Shown here piece by piece: positions 5,558-6,442 of a stretch of 6,442 bases of DNA. Source of the DNA: Candidatus Zixiibacteriota bacterium (GTDB taxonomy: Bacteria > Zixibacteria > MSB-5A5 > GN15 > JACZUZ01). The position numbers and the translations under genes were made by a program. Under the pieces are notes generated by a model. It did not search any database and had not been told where the DNA came from. It was given only the letters and a program-made list of their open reading frames with translations. Every line of letters begins with the position of its first letter. The stretch's first letter is position 1. The DNA lies in assembly GCA_022563625.1 (NCBI GenBank), contig JADFNA010000101.1, forward strand, positions 1-6,442, written 5' to 3'.

Positions 5558-6442
5558 TCACATCCCGGGTTGGATGAAGCGCGCATAAAGACGCTCGTGC
5601 TCGGCCATGGCCTCGCCGTACAGCGAGTGGCGTGCGGGGTCGGGCTCGATCCGCTCGGCGACGGGGGCCGGCAGATCGCTGGCGGACTTGATGCGGCCGA
5701 GCCCCTGTAGCGCCATCAGCGCCGCGCCCCGGCTGGAGGCTTCCTGAACGGTGGAGACCATGAGGGGCAGCCCCAGCACGTCCGCCAGTATCCGCAGCCA
5801 CGCGGGCGAGCTCAGCAGACCGCCGCTGGCGACAAAGCCGCCCAGCTCCGGATCGACCTGGCGCAGCAGCCTGGCAAGGGCCGCCAGCCGGAACGCGACG
5901 GCCTCCATCCCCGCCTGAACGATCTGTACGGGGCCGGTGGCCGTTTTCAGCCCGACGAGCACGCCCGACGCCTCCAGCGGATAATCCGGATTGCGTTCCC
6001 CGGCCAGGAAGGGGAGCATGCTCAGCCCGTGTGACGCCGGTTCCGCCCGTGCAAGCTCCGCCTCCAGCCGCGCCGGAGCGGGCAGCCGCAGCGAGCGCTG
6101 CAGCCAGGCAATGAGGTTGCCGCCGTTGCTGATGGCGCCGCCGATCAAGGATTGCCGCCCATCCAACAGGTAGCGCCACAGGCCACTGGGCGCGGGAGGC
6201 CCCCCCTCGGCGAAAAACAGCCGCACGGCGGCGCTGGTGCCGATCATCAGGGCGGCCAATCCCGGCCGGGTGGCGCCGCTGCCCAGATTGCTGCAGGCGC
6301 CGTCGCCCAAGGCGGGATAGAACGGCACGTTGCGCAGGGCGGGCAGATCATCGGCGTGCGGACGGCGCATCCCACACACCGGCGCGTGCTCGCGACAGAG
6401 CGGGGCGAAAGACTCGGGCGTCAGCGCCAAGTGCGCCAGGAT
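5558..6442 (-). CDS. FGGY-family carbohydrate kinase, gluconokinase-like (5' partial)
   Basis: The minus-strand frame is open from the window edge (first codons ATC CTG GCG CAC TTG) to TGA at 5560-5558, giving about 294 residues of a family usually near 490-500. The missing part is the N-terminal about 200 residues with the first sugar-binding half. Present are NVPFYPALGDGACSNLGSG with catalytic-type Asp in GDG, the phosphate loop ALMIGTSAAVRLFF, LIGGAISNGGNLIAWL, MLPFLAGERNPDYPLEASG, the adenine-pocket FVASGGLLSSPAWLRILADV and the C-terminal ASSRGAALMALQGLG. The YPALGDGACSNLGSG and SNGGNL forms are typical of the gluconokinase-like branch rather than glycerol kinase, so phosphorylation of gluconate or a similar sugar (acid) is likely, with xylulokinase-type activity as the alternative. 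It ends 20 nt from the convergent aldolase gene. The TTG at 6430 is an internal codon, not the start. Confidence 0.9.
   Translation of the reverse strand: MLAHLALTPESFAPLCREHAPVCGMRRPHADDLPALRNVPFYPALGDGACSNLGSGATRPGLAALMIGTSAAVRLFFAEGGPPAPSGLWRYLLDGRQSLIGGAISNGGNLIAWLQRSLRLPAPARLEAELARAEPASHGLSMLPFLAGERNPDYPLEASGVLVGLKTATGPVQIVQAGMEAVAFRLAALARLLRQVDPELGGFVASGGLLSSPAWLRILADVLGLPLMVSTVQEASSRGAALMALQGLGRIKSASDLPAPVAERIEPDPARHSLYGEAMAEHERLYARFIQPGM

Noticed and set aside
4788..6179. A 463-codon minus-strand open frame across the aldolase and kinase region
   Set aside because: It is antisense to the clearly recognisable aldolase, out of frame with the FGGY kinase, and rich in Ala/Arg/Gly/His; a GC-rich shadow.

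Overview
The window looks like two unrelated pieces of bacterial DNA joined near position 4,351-4,390. The left piece (1 to about 4,350) is moderate-GC and carries hallmarks of an uncultured FCB-superphylum bacterium, with a Zixibacteria-like flavour. These are a dockerin-like 'NISDVTFLI...RIFAGG' tandem, a secreted parallel beta-helix protein ending in a type IX secretion (T9SS) sorting domain with the signature NYPNPFNP, and strong AGGAGG ribosome binding sites, which are unlike typical Bacteroidetes. The right piece (about 4,380 to 6,442) is clearly GC-richer, with C/G-ending codons and proteobacterial-style metabolic genes. The lineage calls are inferences from motif style.

Layout: (1) 1-632, the 3' end of a secreted or cell-surface protein gene ending in two 33-residue dockerin-type repeats. 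(2) 725-2839, a complete 704-residue secreted beta-helix protein with signal peptide, a 131-residue internal duplication and a T9SS C-terminal domain. (3) 2840-3324, a largely non-coding stretch with a possible promoter and a perfect TTATCCACA DnaA-box sequence. (4) 3325-4350 (or from 3262), mreB, the actin-like cell-shape protein. (5) 4380-4508 on the minus strand, only the first 42 codons of an ArgE-type acetylornithine deacetylase, cut off at the junction. (6) 4509-4760, a divergent intergenic region with two 13-bp tandem repeats and inverted repeats. (7) 4761-5537, an HpcH/HpaI-family class II aldolase. (8) 5558-6442 on the minus strand, the C-terminal two thirds of an FGGY-family sugar (gluconate-like) kinase running off the right edge.

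The left genes fit envelope and surface functions: two exported proteins and the cytoskeletal shape factor. The right genes fit sugar or sugar-acid catabolism (kinase plus aldolase), next to a broken arginine-biosynthesis gene. mreB is complete, but the expected mreC does not follow; within about 30 nt the sequence enters the interior of a truncated argE running the other way. No transposase, integrase, tRNA or inverted repeats mark this boundary. A metagenome assembly chimera is therefore the simplest explanation, and true horizontal transfer is the alternative. I see no clear novel defence or mobile system. The most noteworthy sequence features are the junction, the highly conserved 393-nt duplication in the beta-helix gene, and small repeat structures in the intergenic regions.
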